From QQUD01 sp039029915 (GTDB lineage Bacteria > Chloroflexota > Anaerolineae > Promineifilales > Promineifilaceae): a stretch of 33,991 nucleotides of DNA. Below are positions 31,895 to 33,991 of this stretch, piece by piece. A program made the position numbers and the translations under genes. Where the stretch lies: positions 1 to 33,991 of the forward strand of contig JBCCFD010000026.1 of the NCBI GenBank assembly GCA_039029915.1, read 5' to 3'. The notes beneath the pieces are model-generated. The model did not search any database. It saw nothing but the letters and a program-made list of their open reading frames with translations, and was not told where the DNA came from. Numbering within the stretch: the stretch's first letter is position 1; each line of letters starts with the position of its first letter.

Positions 31895-33187
31895 ATGCTC
31901 ATTGCATTACTTTTAAGCATCGCAAACGGTTTATTTTCCATGTCAGAAATTGTAATTGTGTCTGCACGCAAGGCGCGGCTACAGGCAAGGGCGCAATCCG
32001 GTGATGCAGGTGCTAAAAAAGCGTTATCTTTGTCGGAAGACCCTGAGGATGTGCTCTCAACCGTTCAAATTTTTATTACGTTGATCAGCATCGTGGCCGG
32101 GTTGCTAGCAAGCGATGCCATTCTAAATGATTTAAATAGAGTGATCGGCAATTTAACGCTCCCTGAAATTGTTACCCAGAGAGTGATCCCTATTCTTGTG
32201 GTGGTTATCATAACCTACTTCCAACTTGTGATTGGGGAGTTGGTGCCAAAGCGTATTGGTCTCAACAGTCCAGAATCAATCGCGGCCAGAGTAGCTTTAC
32301 CAATGCACTGGTTGTCGATTGCGACAATGCCTTTTGTAAGTTTCTTAAATGCTTCCTCTAACGGTATTTTAGCCTTATTACGGGTCAAGCCATCCAATGA
32401 ACCGGCTGTTACTATCGAAGAAGTCCAAATCATGATGGAAGCGGGGGCCGACAGCGGCTTATTTGACCCTGTTAAAGAGGAGATGATGGAGCAGGTGCTC
32501 ACCCTTGGCTCCCTGCGCGTTAATGATTTGATGGTGCCTCGCCCCGACATTATCTCACTTGATTTGCAAGCCCCAGAGGACGTGCTGCGCACCATCATTC
32601 AGCAAACGAAATATGAACGTTACCCCGTTGTTGAGGGGGATGAGGATAATGTGGTGGGCATTGTCTTTTCTCGAGATATTTTAGGCCAGCAGCTGCAGGG
32701 ACGGCCGTTTGAACTGCAAGCGCTCCTAAGAGAACCACTCATTTTGCCTGAGGGCATTCCTGTTTTGGACTTGCTGAATAAGTTTAAAGCGGAACAGATG
32801 CAGATGGCGCTTGTGATTGATGAATATGGTGAAGTGCAAGGTTTAATGACGTTTAATGATTTGTTGGAAGCGATCGTGGGCGATGTGCCCGAACAGGGGG
32901 ATGCCCCTGACCCGCAAATCGTTCGGCGGGCGGATGGGTCTTGGCTGGTAGACGGCCGTTACCCGATCGAAACGATAAAACCTCAGCTCTCAATCGGGCA
33001 ATTCCCAAGCGAAGAAGAAAATTATTTTCACACCATCGGTGGCTTTATGCTCCACTTCTTAGGACGTGTACCCATAGCTAGCGATCATTTTCAGTGGGGA
33101 AACTATCGCTTTGAGGTGGTTGATATGGACGGGCGACGGGTTGATAAGGTGATGATCTCAGCAATTCAGGAGTCTTCGAATGAGTGA
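31895..33187 (+). CDS. CNNM/CorC-type hemolysin-family membrane protein
   Basis: 430 residues. The N-terminal CNNM (DUF21) domain has three or four membrane helices and the GELVPKRIGLNSPE signature. Then two CBS domains (about 210-330, beginning VNDLMVPRPDIISLD) and a C-terminal transporter-associated CorC_HlyC domain (VRRADGSWLVDGRYPIETI, GGFMLHFLGRVP). Family members are implicated in Mg2+/Co2+ efflux and membrane maintenance; the old hemolysin name is not functional evidence. AGGAG (31881-31885) lies 9 nt before the ATG. Its end overlaps the response-regulator start by 8 nt, so coupling is likely. Confidence 0.92.
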   Translation: MLIALLLSIANGLFSMSEIVIVSARKARLQARAQSGDAGAKKALSLSEDPEDVLSTVQIFITLISIVAGLLASDAILNDLNRVIGNLTLPEIVTQRVIPILVVVIITYFQLVIGELVPKRIGLNSPESIAARVALPMHWLSIATMPFVSFLNASSNGILALLRVKPSNEPAVTIEEVQIMMEAGADSGLFDPVKEEMMEQVLTLGSLRVNDLMVPRPDIISLDLQAPEDVLRTIIQQTKYERYPVVEGDEDNVVGIVFSRDILGQQLQGRPFELQALLREPLILPEGIPVLDLLNKFKAEQMQMALVIDEYGEVQGLMTFNDLLEAIVGDVPEQGDAPDPQIVRRADGSWLVDGRYPIETIKPQLSIGQFPSEEENYFHTIGGFMLHFLGRVPIASDHFQWGNYRFEVVDMDGRRVDKVMISAIQESSNE

Positions 33188-33821
33188 TCCAATCCGACTC
33201 CTCTTAGTGGATGATCATCCGGTGGTGCGGGACGGGCTGGTCGCCATTTTAAGCACGCAGCCTGATTTTGAAGTGGTGGGTGAAGCGGGAGATGGTTTAA
33301 CGGCCGTTTCGCTCACGGCCACGCTAAATCCTGACCTCATTCTGTTAGATTTAGAGATGCCAGAACTAGACGGTGTGGAAACTTTACGCCGGTTGCGAGC
33401 AGATAACCCGGATGCTCGGGTAATTGTCTTTACAGCATTTGATACGGATGAGCGAATTGTAACGGCCGTACAGGCCGGTGCGCGCGGCTATTTGTTAAAA
33501 GGGGTGCCGCGTCAAGAGTTGTTCAATGCAATTCGTGTGGTTAACCAAGGTGGGTCTTTGCTTCAACCCGTTATTGCCACTAAGTTGATGCAACACGTGA
33601 GTCAAGAAGCCCAACCATTGGTTGAACCGTTAACGCCACGGGAATCAGAGGTGCTCTCCCATTTAGCGCAGGGGTTACAAAATAAAGAGATCGCGCTTAA
33701 GCTGGTGATCAGTGAGCGCACAGTGAAGTTTCACGTTAGCGCTATCTTGGCAAAGCTCAATGCCAGCAATCGAACAGAAGCGGTTTCCATCGCGGCACAA
33801 CAAGGGCTCATTTCCATTTAG
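33180..33821 (+). CDS. NarL/LuxR-family response regulator
   Basis: 213 residues. The receiver domain has DDHPVVRDG at the N-terminus, phospho-acceptor D57 in LILLDLEMPELDG, and the conserved T (VFTAFD) and K (LLKGVP). The C-terminal LuxR-type HTH is LTPRESEVLSHLAQGLQNKE, followed by KLVISERTVKFHVSAILAKL. It overlaps the CNNM gene by 8 nt (ATG at 33180), with the SD (CAGGAG) inside that gene. The likely phosphodonor is the GAF histidine kinase at 30654. It contains ACGGCCGT at 33300 and 33462. Confidence 0.95.
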   Translation: MSDPIRLLLVDDHPVVRDGLVAILSTQPDFEVVGEAGDGLTAVSLTATLNPDLILLDLEMPELDGVETLRRLRADNPDARVIVFTAFDTDERIVTAVQAGARGYLLKGVPRQELFNAIRVVNQGGSLLQPVIATKLMQHVSQEAQPLVEPLTPRESEVLSHLAQGLQNKEIALKLVISERTVKFHVSAILAKLNASNRTEAVSIAAQQGLISI

Positions 33822-33830
33822 CTGGGCAGT

Positions 33831-33991
33831 ATGACAACGTTTCAATTCGCTATTTACTTCCTGATTTTTTACGCCATCGTGCGTCCTTTTTATTTGGGGT
33901 TTCGATTTGCGTTCCCTCGGCGCGTCCGAGTTTCCTTTTTTACGCCTACATCAATGGGCGTATCGTATGAAGATGTCAATCTCACCACCCG
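33831..33991 (+). CDS. N-terminal part of an alpha/beta hydrolase (cut by window edge)
   Basis: It starts at ATG 33831, 9 nt after the response-regulator stop, and runs off the window. The visible 53 residues begin with a membrane segment (FQFAIYFLIFYAIVRPFYLG), then RRVRVSFFTPTSMGVSYEDV and NLTT, the usual opening of membrane-anchored serine-hydrolase proteins whose next residues are a DG.L.GW motif. The fold call rests on this opening alone. It is likely in the same operon. Confidence 0.6.
   Translation, partial: MTTFQFAIYFLIFYAIVRPFYLGFRFAFPRRVRVSFFTPTSMGVSYEDVNLTT

Noticed and set aside
1..33991. CRISPR array
   Set aside because: The repeats found are 7-8-nt tandem units, TIRs or palindromes; no regularly spaced 24-40-nt direct repeats and no cas genes.
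1..33991. tRNA or rRNA genes
   Set aside because: No cloverleaf with TTCRANN-type T-loop and CCA-side stem, and no rRNA-like conserved block, was noticed on either strand by reading.

Overview
The window looks like a chromosomal segment of a moderate-GC Chloroflexota bacterium of the Anaerolineae/Ardenticatenia type. This is an inference from gene style: a very large BTAD/NB-ARC/TPR regulator, PPC and LysM extracytoplasmic domains on Pro/Thr-rich linkers, cytoplasmic GAF/HisKA_3 kinases, and intergenic heptad repeats. There is no rRNA or other marker to fix the taxonomy. A striking background feature is the palindrome ACGGCCGT, which I counted 35 times by eye in 34 kb (about 0.5 expected). 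It behaves like a cyanobacterial-style highly iterated palindrome, and it is nearly absent from the accessory-looking stretches.

Layout. 0.3-1.2 kb: membrane-anchored glycerophosphodiester phosphodiesterase (-). 1.5-3.56 kb: Mg/Co-chelatase AAA+ gene whose reading frame continues, after a -1 shift at an A AAA AAG slippery site, into a von Willebrand A domain; one locus apparently encodes both a ChlI-like short protein and a ChlD-like long protein. 3.8-8.5 kb: two metallo-beta-lactamase-fold hydrolases, a DUF2785 protein, a P-loop kinase and a CE15-like esterase. 8.6-11.8 kb: large SARP-like regulator (-), with an 11-bp-phased direct repeat in the short gap before a divergent small ORF. 12.2-13.7 kb: secreted Big_5-type protein. 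14.0-16.8 kb: aconitase B (-).

17.4-21.2 kb is an accessory region. It starts with a graveyard (M28 peptidase remnant, esterase scrap, IS91-type transposase remnant). Four same-strand genes follow (SRPBCC, a gene broken by one nonsense codon, a phosphotransferase, a small unknown), each followed by a folded attC-like sequence: a possible integron cassette array without an integrase (CALIN). 21.2-24.9 kb: M28 lipoprotein peptidase, slipin/SPFH protein, VOC protein, a 107-bp MITE with 7-bp target duplication, and a DUF4375 protein. 25.0-27.9 kb: a two-gene operon of PilN-like and PilO-like membrane proteins fused to PPC repeats and to TPR/LysM.

28.2-33.99 kb: GDPD-Nudix fusion, Fic protein behind a palindromic operator, then a GAF histidine kinase, a CNNM/CorC-type membrane protein and a NarL-type response regulator (likely one two-component operon), and the start of an alpha/beta hydrolase cut by the window edge. 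No rRNA, tRNA or CRISPR array was seen.
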